Part shown: positions 1 through 7,482 of the stretch, in pieces | Position numbering within the stretch: the first letter of the stretch is position 1 | Layout of the letters: every line of letters begins with the position of its first letter | Source: JBBIVP01 sp037439705 [NCBI: bacterium] | GTDB taxonomy: Bacteria > JBBIVP01 | DNA length: 9,306 bases | Direction of reading: 5' to 3' | NCBI GenBank assembly: GCA_037439705.1 | Contig: JBBIVP010000078.1 | Coordinates: forward strand, 1-9,306 | Translations under genes and position numbers: made by a program | Notes under the pieces: generated by a model | Seen by the model: only the letters and a program-made list of their open reading frames with translations | The model's database searches: none | What the model was told of the DNA's origin: nothing

Positions 1-606
1 AATTTCAAGAGAGAGTTCTTCAAGATTTATATCTTTGAGAATTTCTCTTATTGCCTCAGCTCCCATTCCAGCTTTAAATGCATCAGCACCATACTTTTTC
101 ACATTCTCCTCATACTCCTGTTCGGTAATGATTTGTCCCTTCTCAAGCCTTGTTTTTCCTGGATCTATAACTATATAGCTCTGAAAGTATATAACCTTTT
201 CCACTTCATGAACGCTTTTACCCAGTATAGCGCATAGTTTGGAAGGTATCGTTCTGAAAAACCATATATGAGCAACAGGTGCTGCAAGTTCTATGTGCCC
301 CATTCTTTCTCTCCTCACCTTACTGGATATCACTTCTACTCCGCATTTCTCACATTGAATCCCCCTGTATTTCATCCTTTTGTATCTTCCACATAGACAT
401 TCATGGTCTTTTATGGGTCCAAATATTCTCGCACAGAATAATCCATCTCTTTCTGGCTTAAGGGTTCTATAATTTAGGGTCTCTGCTTTTTTAACCTCTC
501 CATGTGACCATGAACGAATCTTCTCGGGAGAGGCTATAGAAATTCGGACAGCCTTAAAAGTTGGAGTTCTTTTAGAAAACTCCTGCTCCATTAGTAAATT
601 TTTCAA
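1..606 (-). CDS. rpoC: RNA polymerase beta' subunit, N-terminal part (cut by the window edge)
   Basis: This is the start of the largest RNA polymerase subunit, which forms the clamp and contributes the catalytic Mg-binding site (beyond this window). 202 codons are visible and the gene runs off at base 1. The predicted start is TTG at 606-604, because a strong AGGAGG lies 7 bases before it; the next in-frame ATG (591-589) would sit 22 bases from that site. Residues 1-90 match the family: a lead-in to '[20 protein letters not shown]', then the beta' zinc-binding domain with Cys70, Cys72, Cys85 and Cys88 (CxC...CxxC). It continues with the conserved stretch '[20 protein letters not shown]'. The gene begins 15 bases after the rpoB stop and is surely co-transcribed and probably translationally coupled with it. 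Nothing is broken in the visible part. Confidence 0.98.
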   Translation of the reverse strand, partial: MKNLLMEQEFSKRTPTFKAVRISIASPEKIRSWSHGEVKKAETLNYRTLKPERDGLFCARIFGPIKDHECLCGRYKRMKYRGIQCEKCGVEVISSKVRRERMGHIELAAPVAHIWFFRTIPSKLCAILGKSVHEVEKVIYFQSYIVIDPGKTRLEKGQIITEQEYEENVKKYGADAFKAGMGAEAIREILKDINLEELSLEI

Positions 607-613
607 GGCTATA

Positions 614-619
614 CCTCCT
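614..619 (-). promoter_or_regulatory. Ribosome binding site for rpoC
   Basis: AGGAGG lies in the 15-base rpoB-rpoC gap, 7 bases ahead of a TTG codon. Its position decides the start: it favours TTG at 606 over the in-frame ATG at 591, which would be too far away. The match to the anti-Shine-Dalgarno sequence is exact, which may offset the weak TTG start. Confidence 0.85.
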
Positions 620-621
620 TC

Positions 622-3600
622 TTATATTTTTTTAAATTCATCCGAAAATTCTTCTTCAGATTTTTCATTTTCTATCAATTCTACATCAAGTCCAAGTGCC
701 TGAAGTTCCTTCACAAGAACATGGAAAGATTCTGGAAGCCCAGGTTTCAAATCATATTTACCTTTCTTTATACTTTCAAAAATTTCCCTTCTACCACGAA
801 CATCGTCCGATTTAATGGTGAGAAACTCCTGCAGCAGATGAGCAGCTCCATATGCCTCAAGAGCCCAAACCTCCATTTCTCCAAGTCTCTGACCACCCCT
901 CTGAGCCTTTCCACCGAGGGGTTGCTGGGTAATAAGAGAATACGGCCCTGTTGACCTTGCATAAACCTTATCTTCAACCATATGTTCAAGTTTCATCATA
1001 TACATATACCCAACTGTCACCTTCTGATCAAAAATATCTCCTGTTCTTCCATCTCTTAACTCAACAGTACCTGATTCAGGAAGTCCAGATTTTTTGAGCA
1101 TTTCCTTTATTTCGTTCTCTTTTGCTCCATCAAAAACTGGAGAAGCCACAAAAAACCCATTTTTCAAATCGGCAATAACTCTTTTGATTTCATCATCGGT
1201 CATAGAATCTATAATTTTGGAAACATTTGGAGAATTGTATAGCTCCTTTAACAACTTTCTCCATCTATTTGGTTCATTCACACCGTCTACAATTGAAGCT
1301 ATTTTACTTCCAATCTCCTTGCATGCCCATCCAAGAAGGGTTTCCAGTATCTGCCCTATGTTCATTCTGGAAGGAACTCCAAGGGGATTAAGAACTATAT
1401 CCAGAGGGGTCCCATCTGGAAGAAATGGCATATCTTCCACAGGAAGAACCTTAGAAATCACCCCTTTGTTACCATGTCTTCCTGCCATCTTATCGCCTAC
1501 TTGAATCTTCCTCAAAGAAGCAATTGTCACCTTTACCTTCTTATTCGCTCCCACAGGGAGTTCGTCTCCTTTTCTCACAGCATTTATCTTTTCTCTATAA
1601 ACCGTTTCAATAACTGCTATCTGTTCCTCAAGTTTTTCAACGAGCTTTTCAATCTGATTGACCACAGATTCTCCAGAAAGATTTTCAGCTATTTTCTTCC
1701 ACAGAGAATAATGAACCTTCTCCAGAGCATCTTCTTTAAGAACGGTTCCCTTTTTAAAAAGTAATTTCCTCTGATGCGTAAAATTACTCAGAAATGTTCT
1801 ACCCACAAGAAGTGATTTCACCTTTTCAAAAATACTCTTCTTAACAAATTCTATTTCCTCAACCTTCTCATCAAGAAGTTTCTTTATGATTTTACTCTGT
1901 TCTTTACTTTCGGACCCCTTCCTTACAAAAACCTTTACATCAATTACTATTCCTTCTGTACCTGGTGAAGTTCTCAAAGACGAATCTTTAACATCGCCTG
2001 CTTTATCGCCAAAAATTGCCTTCAGAAGCTTTTCCTCAGGAGACAAAATTGTCTCGCCTTTCGGGGTAACCTTTCCTACCAGTATATCACCTGGCTTTAC
2101 TCTCGCACCAATCCTTATTATTCCATCCTCATCAAGATTAAGTAAAGCTTCTTCAGGAACACCTGGCACATCCCTTGTAATTTCTTCGGGTCCAAGTTTC
2201 GTTTCCCGTGCCTCGCATTCATATTCTTCAATGTGAATTGATGTATACACATCATCCCTTACCAATTTTTCGCTTATAAGAATTGAGTCTTCGTAATTAT
2301 ATCCTCCCCACGATAAAAATCCCACTAAAACATTTCTACCAAGAGCGAGCTCGCCTTTTTCAATACATGGACCATCAGCAAGCACCTGTCCTTTTTTAAC
2401 AAACTCTCCCCTTCGCACAGCTGGTTTCTGATTTATACATGTCTTCTGATTGCTCCTTTTGTATTTCTTTAAAGTGTATATCTTTATTTTGTCCTCCTCA
2501 TCAGGGTGGTCCTTATCTTTAATCCTCAATACAATCCTTGTTCCGTCCACATATTCAACTATCCCTGAACGATCTGCGGTAATTGCATAACCCGAATCCA
2601 CTGCTACCTTCCATTCAAGACCCGTTCCAACAAAAGGGGCTTCTGATTTAATAAGAGGAACTGCCTGTCTTTCCATATTTGAACCCATAAGAGCCCTGTT
2701 AGCATCATCGTGCTCAAGAAATGGAATGAGAGAAGCAGAAACTCCCACGAGCTGAGCAGGCACCACATCCATCAACTCTACCTTTTCTCTATTGACTTTT
2801 ATTATTTCCCCTCCCTTTCTTGCTACTACGATTTTATCTTTTATATATCCGTTTTCATCCAGAGGAGTATCTGCTGGAACAATGGTAAATTTTTCCTCCT
2901 CAAGAGCACTAAGATACACTATCTCCCATGTAAGTTTTCCATTTATTACTTTCCTGTATGGTGTTTGAAGGTATCCAAATCTATCAACCTTTGCGTATGT
3001 AGCGAGAGAGGTGATTATTCCTATATTCTGCCCCTCTGGTGTCTCAATAGGACATATCTTTCCATAATGTGAAGGGTGAACATCTCTAACTTCATATCCT
3101 GCTCTCTCCCTTGTCAATCCACCTGGACCAAGTGCGCTCAGCCTTCGTTTATGGGTCATTTCTGAAAGCGGATTTACCTGTTCCATGAACTGGCACAAAG
3201 AATTCGTGTTGAAAAAGTCTTTCACAGCAGAGATGGCTGGTTTGAAATTTATAACATCACCTGCCTTCAAAATTGAAGAGGTCTGAAGGGTGCTTAACCT
3301 CTCTGCTGTCATCCTCGCCACTTTTTTCATACCTGAAAGGAAATACATCTCAATCAGTTCGCTTCCAGCTCTCACTCTTCTATTTCCAAGATGGTCAATA
3401 TCATCAAATTGCCCTCTCTGATTTCTTAACCAGAAAAGTTTCTTCACTATTAAAAACAAATCTTCCTCAGTAAGTGCCCTGCTCTCAATGGGCACATCTC
3501 TCTCAAGAGCCATATTAATTTTGTGCCTTCCAATGTAAGAAAGGTCGTATATTTCCGGATTGAAAAACATATTGTGGATGAACTTCATTTTCTCCTCAAA

Positions 3601-4749
3601 TAGAACCTGTTCGTTGGGCTTGAGTTTAACAAATATCTCATTTATAGCCTCTTCTTTTGTTCTGGCGGTATCAATTTTTAGAGTATCAACAATAGAAGCG
3701 TAAATGTACATGTTATCAAAATATACAATTTCAAATTCAGAAATTTTGAGTTTTCTCAGATCTTCAAGCATAGCAGGTGTAATTTCATCCAGTGCATAGA
3801 ACAAAACCTCTCCTGTGTTAGGATGTTTTATATCAGAAGCGAGAACTTTCCCGTATAAAGATTCTTCGTCAACTGGTAGTTTTTCTATTTTGTTTTCAAG
3901 TAATGCCTTAACTATATCTTCTCCGAACCTTTTGCCTTTTTCTAAAATAATTTTTCCAGAGGCGTCAACTATATCTACACTTGAAACCTGATATTTAAGC
4001 ACCTGTGGATTTATCGCCTTATAAATTCCGTTCTTTTCTATTAATATCCTTTCAATTGGATACATCCCTTTGAGAATATCTTCTTCTGTATATCCAAATG
4101 CTTTCAGAAGAGTAGTTGCTGTAATTTTTTTCTTTTTCTCTATCTTAACTACAATCCTGTCTTTGTTATCAAACTCGAAATCCATCCACGAACCATGGTA
4201 TGGAATTATCCTCGCTATAAAATAATGCCTTCCTGTGCTTTTAAACTTTGACTTATCTATTTCAAAAAACACACCGGGTGACCTGTGAAGCTGATTAACT
4301 ATTACCTTCTGCGACCCATTCATAACAAAATGACCTGTAGGTGTCATGAATGGAATCTCTCCAACAAATACATCTTTAAGCTCTCTTACTTCACGAAGCA
4401 CCTTACCGTTCTCGTTCTCTTCATAGATAAAAAGTTCCATAGTCACCTTAAGTGCCCCAGCGTAACTTATTCCTTTCTCAACACATTCTTCGGGTGAGAA
4501 AGGAGGTGGTGTAATACTGTATGATTTATATCTTAACTCAGCCAATCCGTTAGAAGCAACAATAGGAAAGACTTCTCTGAAAACCCTTTCTATTCCAACG
4601 CTTTTATCTCTTTTTTCAGGAGGGACATCCATCTGAAGAAATTTTTTGTAAGACTCTCTTTGGAAATCGAGAAAATAGGATGGTTCAACAGGATATCCTA
4701 TTTTCCCAAACAAACTCCTCATTCGTAAATTATTATATAGTACTTTCAT
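622..4749 (-). CDS. rpoB: RNA polymerase beta subunit
   Basis: Beta subunit of the core RNA polymerase, forming half of the active-site cleft. 1375 residues from the chosen ATG at 4749. An upstream in-frame ATG at 4764 has no ribosome site, while GAGG lies 5 bases before the 4749 ATG. The length is close to E. coli's 1342. An SI1-like insertion lies at about residues 210-355. The rifampicin-pocket region is around residues 517-545 ('QFMEQVNPLSE...THKRRLSALGPGG'), followed by 'CPIETPEGQNIG'. 'FGDKAGDVKDSSLR' starts at 913, followed by a lysine/glutamate-rich, probably coiled segment (about 945-1058) at the SI2 position. The catalytic-region motif 'GDKMAGRHGNKG' has Lys1087 and Lys1095, which correspond to E. 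coli K1065 and K1073. The C-terminal block 'TQQPLGGKAQRGGQRLGEME' is intact. The gene lies 50 bases after rplL and 15 before rpoC. Rifampicin-pocket position 523 is Glu where E. coli has Asp516. Confidence 0.98.
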   Translation of the reverse strand: MKVLYNNLRMRSLFGKIGYPVEPSYFLDFQRESYKKFLQMDVPPEKRDKSVGIERVFREVFPIVASNGLAELRYKSYSITPPPFSPEECVEKGISYAGALKVTMELFIYEENENGKVLREVRELKDVFVGEIPFMTPTGHFVMNGSQKVIVNQLHRSPGVFFEIDKSKFKSTGRHYFIARIIPYHGSWMDFEFDNKDRIVVKIEKKKKITATTLLKAFGYTEEDILKGMYPIERILIEKNGIYKAINPQVLKYQVSSVDIVDASGKIILEKGKRFGEDIVKALLENKIEKLPVDEESLYGKVLASDIKHPNTGEVLFYALDEITPAMLEDLRKLKISEFEIVYFDNMYIYASIVDTLKIDTARTKEEAINEIFVKLKPNEQVLFEEKMKFIHNMFFNPEIYDLSYIGRHKINMALERDVPIESRALTEEDLFLIVKKLFWLRNQRGQFDDIDHLGNRRVRAGSELIEMYFLSGMKKVARMTAERLSTLQTSSILKAGDVINFKPAISAVKDFFNTNSLCQFMEQVNPLSEMTHKRRLSALGPGGLTRERAGYEVRDVHPSHYGKICPIETPEGQNIGIITSLATYAKVDRFGYLQTPYRKVINGKLTWEIVYLSALEEEKFTIVPADTPLDENGYIKDKIVVARKGGEIIKVNREKVELMDVVPAQLVGVSASLIPFLEHDDANRALMGSNMERQAVPLIKSEAPFVGTGLEWKVAVDSGYAITADRSGIVEYVDGTRIVLRIKDKDHPDEEDKIKIYTLKKYKRSNQKTCINQKPAVRRGEFVKKGQVLADGPCIEKGELALGRNVLVGFLSWGGYNYEDSILISEKLVRDDVYTSIHIEEYECEARETKLGPEEITRDVPGVPEEALLNLDEDGIIRIGARVKPGDILVGKVTPKGETILSPEEKLLKAIFGDKAGDVKDSSLRTSPGTEGIVIDVKVFVRKGSESKEQSKIIKKLLDEKVEEIEFVKKSIFEKVKSLLVGRTFLSNFTHQRKLLFKKGTVLKEDALEKVHYSLWKKIAENLSGESVVNQIEKLVEKLEEQIAVIETVYREKINAVRKGDELPVGANKKVKVTIASLRKIQVGDKMAGRHGNKGVISKVLPVEDMPFLPDGTPLDIVLNPLGVPSRMNIGQILETLLGWACKEIGSKIASIVDGVNEPNRWRKLLKELYNSPNVSKIIDSMTDDEIKRVIADLKNGFFVASPVFDGAKENEIKEMLKKSGLPESGTVELRDGRTGDIFDQKVTVGYMYMMKLEHMVEDKVYARSTGPYSLITQQPLGGKAQRGGQRLGEMEVWALEAYGAAHLLQEFLTIKSDDVRGRREIFESIKKGKYDLKPGLPESFHVLVKELQALGLDVELIENEKSEEEFSDEFKKI
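4671..4705 (-). repeat. 11-bp perfect inverted repeat inside the 5' end of rpoB
   Basis: GAAAATAGGAT (4671-4681) and ATCCTATTTTC (4695-4705) are exact reverse complements separated by 13 bases. In the rpoB message this would form an 11-bp AU-rich hairpin roughly 45-80 nt past the start codon, within codons for 'KIGYPVEPSYFL'. There is no U-tract after it, so it does not look like an intrinsic terminator. A role in slowing early translation or in RNA stability is only conjecture, and chance remains possible. Confidence 0.5.
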
Positions 4750-4752
4750 CTT

Positions 4753-4758
4753 CCCCTC
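4753..4758 (-). promoter_or_regulatory. Ribosome binding site choosing the rpoB start
   Basis: GAGGGG stands just before the ATG at 4749, with core GAGG spaced by 5 bases. The ATG at 4764 is preceded only by AT-rich sequence with no purine-rich match. This site therefore decides for the shorter protein beginning 'MKVLYNNLRMRSLFGK' rather than the form with five extra residues. Confidence 0.75.
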
Positions 4759-4799
4759 ATACATAAGGTTTTAAAAGGTTATATTTTCTCAGCCTAATA

Positions 4800-5225
4800 C
4801 TAATACTTGAACTCCACTTTTGCTCCTTCCTTTTCCAGCTGTTCTTTCATCTTTTTGGCTTCTTCAATGGGAACACGCTCCTTCACTACAGAAGGAACAT
4901 TATCAACCAGTTCCTTTGCCTCCTTGAGAGGAAGTCCGGTGATAGCCCTTATTTCCTTTATAACCTGTAGCTTTTTATCCCCACTATCCACAAGCATCAA
5001 TGTAACCTCATTCGGTTCCTCTTCTTTCTTAGCCTCTGCTGGTGCAGAAGGAGCAACCACCGCAGCGGGAACTGCAACAGGTATCTGGGCGCTAACACCA
5101 AATTTTTCCTCAAGAGCCTTCACTAATTGATTGAGTTCCATAGCATTCATAGAAGCAATCGCTTCTACTATCTCCGATATCTTAGTCTTTCCTTCTTCTT
5201 TCTCTTTTTTTACAGCTTCTTCCAT
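4800..5225 (-). CDS. rplL: Ribosomal protein L7/L12 (bL12)
   Basis: bL12 forms the flexible stalk of the large subunit, bound as dimers to L10; its C-terminal domain recruits EF-Tu, EF-G and other GTPases. 141 residues, somewhat longer than the usual 120-130. The extra length is an N-terminal charged stretch of about 12 residues ('MEEAVKKEKEEGK'). The dimerisation domain is about 16-46 ('ISEIVEAIASMNAMELNQLV...EEKFGVSA'). The Ala/Pro/Val-rich hinge is about 47-67. The globular C-terminal domain is about 70-141 ('VIKEIRAITGLPLKEAKELVDNVP...EEAKKMKEQLE'). The start is supported by AGGAGG 9 bases upstream, lying within the last codons of rplJ. The stop of rplJ is one base from this ATG, so the two are probably coupled. 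The commonly conserved GLGLKEAK reads GLPLKEAK here (Pro99). Confidence 0.97.
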   Translation of the reverse strand: MEEAVKKEKEEGKTKISEIVEAIASMNAMELNQLVKALEEKFGVSAQIPVAVPAAVVAPSAPAEAKKEEEPNEVTLMLVDSGDKKLQVIKEIRAITGLPLKEAKELVDNVPSVVKERVPIEEAKKMKEQLEKEGAKVEFKY

Positions 5226-5226
5226 T

Positions 5227-5751
5227 TCAATTTTCCTCCTTCTTTTTCTTTATTGTATAAATTGTATTTATTACAGAGGTATAAGGACTCCCAATAATGT
5301 AAATCAATCTTGTCAGAGGAGAGCGTAGAAGTCCTATCAACTGGCCAATCAATTCGTTCTTTCCAGGAAGAGTAGAAAGTTCTTCCATCATTTTAGGATT
5401 TATAAATTTAAAATCGTATATTCCGCCTTTTATTTTTAGGTTCTCCTTATCCTTTAGGTGGGAAATCAAACTCTTAGCCATCTCTAATGGATCTCCTTTA
5501 CAGAAAACTACCATTGTTGTATTCTGAAAAACATCGTCATTCGTCTCCATCCCCATATCCAGAAGAACCCTTCTCAACAAAGTATTTTTTACTACTTTCG
5601 CCTCTCCATCTCGCCTTTTCAAGTCCTTTTTAAATTCTATTACTTCCTGAACAGAAATACCCTTGAAGGTCAAAAAGAACAAAGCCTTTGACGAATTTAT
5701 TGCCTCTTTCAACCTATTCATGTAATTAATTTTTTCCTCAAGCCTTCTCAT
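5227..5751 (-). CDS. rplJ: Ribosomal protein L10 (uL10)
   Basis: uL10 anchors the L7/L12 stalk to 23S rRNA and, in E. coli and B. subtilis, represses its own operon as the L10-L12 complex. 174 residues, a normal length. The N-terminal rRNA-binding domain includes 'EKINYMNRLKEAINSSKALFFLTFKGISVQEV' and 'VVKNTLLRRVL' (about residues 53-63). The C-terminal part (about 130-174) is predicted helical and lysine-rich at its tip, the region that binds L12 dimers. The start ATG lies 3 bases after the rplA stop with AGGGGA just upstream. The final Lys/Glu codons (KKKEEN) double as the ribosome site for rplL. There is no room for an L10 leader between rplA and this gene. Confidence 0.96.
   Translation of the reverse strand: MRRLEEKINYMNRLKEAINSSKALFFLTFKGISVQEVIEFKKDLKRRDGEAKVVKNTLLRRVLLDMGMETNDDVFQNTTMVVFCKGDPLEMAKSLISHLKDKENLKIKGGIYDFKFINPKMMEELSTLPGKNELIGQLIGLLRSPLTRLIYIIGSPYTSVINTIYTIKKKKEEN
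5235..5240 (-). promoter_or_regulatory. Ribosome binding site for rplL embedded in the rplJ 3' end
   Basis: AGGAGG lies 9 bases before the rplL ATG, inside the codons for the last residues of L10 (Lys-Lys-Glu-Glu). It supports the start that gives L12 its charged N-terminal extension. Placing it inside rplJ means a ribosome finishing L10 covers the rplL start, which favours coupled translation. Confidence 0.8.
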
Positions 5752-5754
5752 TTA

Positions 5755-6462
5755 TCATCCCCTTATCCAGTTATAAATTTCTGAAACCCCGCATTTTATA
5801 CCGGGTCCCATTGTAGCAGATAGTGTTATACTTTTAAAATAACTCCCCTTGCTTGAAGGTGGTTTCGCTTTAATAAGAGCCTCAAGAGCGGTCTTTATAT
5901 TTTCCTTGAGCTTCTCTATGTCAAAAGAAATCTTCCCAACAACCAGATGCACATTTCCACCCTTATCAGTTTTAAATTCCACCTTACCCGCCTTTGCTTC
6001 TTTAATCGCCTTAGCCACATCAAAAGTTACTGTTCCTGTCTTGGGATTTGGCATCAATCCATGAGGTCCAAGAATTTTTCCTATTTTACCCACAGCTGGC
6101 ATCATATCAGGAGTAGCTACTGCAATATCTAAATCCATCCATCCATCCTGAATTTTTTTTATCAAATCCTCACCTCCAACATAGTCAGCCCCAGCATTTC
6201 TCGCTTCGGTCTCCTTATCCCCCTTTGCAAAAACCAGAACTTTCCTTTCCTTACCAATTCCATGAGGAAGAACCACAGCTCCTCTTACCATCTGGTCGGA
6301 TTTTTTTGGGTCAATTCCCAATCTTACATTCAAAAGCACACTTCCATCAAATTTCGTGTAGGATGTCCTTTTTACCAAATCTACTGCTTCGTCTATAGAA
6401 TACCTTTTTGTTCTATCCACTAATTTAAGAGCATTTAAATACTTTTTCCCTCTCTTCGCCAT
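5755..6462 (-). CDS. rplA: Ribosomal protein L1 (uL1)
   Basis: uL1 binds 23S rRNA at the mobile L1 stalk near the E site and helps release deacylated tRNA; in several bacteria it also represses its own operon by binding the mRNA. 235 residues, standard length. Domain I halves are at the N- and C-termini, with domain II in the middle. Signature blocks: '[21 protein letters not shown]' (51-71), '[20 protein letters not shown]' (121-140), '[21 protein letters not shown]' (157-177), and a C-terminal 'SATMGPGI' (215-222). The start has GAGGAT upstream, in the last codons of rplK, and lies 2 bases after the rplK stop. The gene is immediately followed by rplJ with a 3-base gap. Nothing is missing or truncated. 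Confidence 0.97.
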   Translation of the reverse strand: MAKRGKKYLNALKLVDRTKRYSIDEAVDLVKRTSYTKFDGSVLLNVRLGIDPKKSDQMVRGAVVLPHGIGKERKVLVFAKGDKETEARNAGADYVGGEDLIKKIQDGWMDLDIAVATPDMMPAVGKIGKILGPHGLMPNPKTGTVTFDVAKAIKEAKAGKVEFKTDKGGNVHLVVGKISFDIEKLKENIKTALEALIKAKPPSSKGSYFKSITLSATMGPGIKCGVSEIYNWIRG

Positions 6463-6464
6463 TT

Positions 6465-6899
6465 TTAATCCTCTACAATTAATCCCATACTCCTTGCAGT
6501 CCCCTCAATAATTTTTTCTGCCTTCTCCAGAGCATCAACATTTAAATCTGGAAGCTTTATTTTAGCGATCTCTCTTATGTCGCTTCTCTTAATCCTTCCA
6601 ACCACTTCTCTCCCGGGATTTGTCGCCCCTTTTTCCAGTTTTGCTCTTGCTCTTAATAAAGCTGATGTCAAAGGTGTTTTTATCTGAAATGTAAATGACC
6701 TGTCAGAGTAAATTGTAATTTTTACTGGAAGAATCAAATCTTTTGACATATTTTTGGTTTTCTCATTAAAATGTTTGCAGAATTCCATAATGTTTACTTG
6801 ATACTGTCCCAACGCAGGACCAACTGGCGGAGCAGGTGTAGCTCCCGCTGGAGGAAGTTGAAGTTTGACATTTGCAATTTTTTTCTTCAATACTGCCAT
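6465..6899 (-). CDS. rplK: Ribosomal protein L11 (uL11)
   Basis: uL11 sits at the base of the L12 stalk in the GTPase-associated centre, contacts EF-G and is required for RelA activation in known bacteria. 144 residues, typical. The N-terminal domain (about 1-72) carries '[13 protein letters not shown]' with the conserved prolines that line the thiostrepton pocket in studied species. The C-terminal rRNA-binding domain (about 75-144) ends in '[17 protein letters not shown]', a strong family signature. The loop usually read GQHGVN/GQQGVN is GQYQVN here, losing the glycine. The ATG has GGAGG 6 bases upstream, and that site shares a base with the nusG stop TAG. Gap to nusG is 10 bases and to rplA 2 bases. 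Confidence 0.97.
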   Translation of the reverse strand: MAVLKKKIANVKLQLPPAGATPAPPVGPALGQYQVNIMEFCKHFNEKTKNMSKDLILPVKITIYSDRSFTFQIKTPLTSALLRARAKLEKGATNPGREVVGRIKRSDIREIAKIKLPDLNVDALEKAEKIIEGTARSMGLIVED

Positions 6900-6909
6900 C
6901 TTTCGCCTC

Positions 6910-7482
6910 CTACGAAATTTTTTCCACCTGAGAAAACTCTAATTCCACCGGCGTGGACCTTCCGAATATACTTATTAAAACCCTTAATCTTTTTTTATCA
7001 AGAAAAACTGCTTCCACTTCACCATTAAAATTCATAAATGGGCCGTCTTTTACTCTAACCTTATCTCCCACATCGTAGGCAACAAGTGTGCGAAGTTCTC
7101 CCTTTTCTATCCTTTTCTTCAATTCTTCTACCTCGTTGTCTGGGACAGGGGTGGGCTCATTTTTTACTCCAAGAATTCCCATTACATAAGGAGTGTATCT
7201 TACAACCTTCCACAGTTTTGACCACTCTTCAGCCTTTTTTTCATCTTTCTTCCTTTCTTCAGGAGGTATGTATTCCACGTGTATAATTATATATCCTGGA
7301 AATACTATTTTTTCTTTTTTCTTCTTCGGACTATCTTCCTTCAACTTATCATTGGTTTTTGGAATAAATATCTCATCTACTTTATCCTCCAATCCGCTTT
7401 CCTTTAACCTTTTAAAAATACTGTCCCTTACAGCTGTTTCAAATCCTGATAGAACATGGAGTATGAACCACCTTTTTTCCAT
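6910..7482 (-). CDS. nusG: Transcription elongation/antitermination factor NusG
   Basis: NusG binds the RNA polymerase clamp through its NGN domain and couples to Rho or ribosomal S10 through its KOW domain. 190 residues. The NGN domain starts at residue 4 ('[12 protein letters not shown]') and includes 'FPGYIIIHV' (61-69) and '[13 protein letters not shown]' (93-105). The KOW domain is at about 137-190 ('[18 protein letters not shown]...[19 protein letters not shown]'). Compared with E. coli NusG, about 15 charged residues are inserted at 71-86 ('[16 protein letters not shown]') between FPGY and the following segment. The ATG shares one base with the secE stop (TAATG), so it is probably coupled to secE; the only upstream match is a close AGGG. 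It lies next to rplK as in most bacteria. Confidence 0.97.
   Translation of the reverse strand: MEKRWFILHVLSGFETAVRDSIFKRLKESGLEDKVDEIFIPKTNDKLKEDSPKKKKEKIVFPGYIIIHVEYIPPEERKKDEKKAEEWSKLWKVVRYTPYVMGILGVKNEPTPVPDNEVEELKKRIEKGELRTLVAYDVGDKVRVKDGPFMNFNGEVEAVFLDKKRLRVLISIFGRSTPVELEFSQVEKIS

Noticed and set aside
768-989. Minus-strand second-frame open reading frame inside the rpoB 3' part
   Set aside because: It is a frame shadow of the intact RpoB C-terminal region, which reads through without a break.
1094-1504. Plus-strand open frames across rpoB, rplL, nusG and tuf (this is one example)
   Set aside because: They lie antisense to strongly conserved genes, have low-complexity Ser/Phe/Leu-rich translations, no ribosome sites and no family resemblance.
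4690-4699. 10-bp palindrome AGGATATCCT in rpoB
   Set aside because: It is a short self-complementary run within coding sequence and is partly included in the larger inverted repeat; there is no sign of an operator.
4732-4737. TATAAT-like hexamer near the rpoB start
   Set aside because: No -35-like hexamer lies 16-18 bases upstream, and it falls in AT-rich coding sequence.
4750-4764. RpoB starting at the ATG at 4764
   Set aside because: It has no ribosome site upstream, whereas the ATG at 4749 has GAGGGG well placed; those very bases would otherwise code for the extra residues.
5894-5924. Possible internal promoter in rplA upstream of rplJ (TTGACA ... TATAAA)
   Set aside because: The spacer is 19 bases, longer than the usual 16-18, and the -10 has one mismatch. 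It is too weak to list, though its position ahead of rplJL would make sense.
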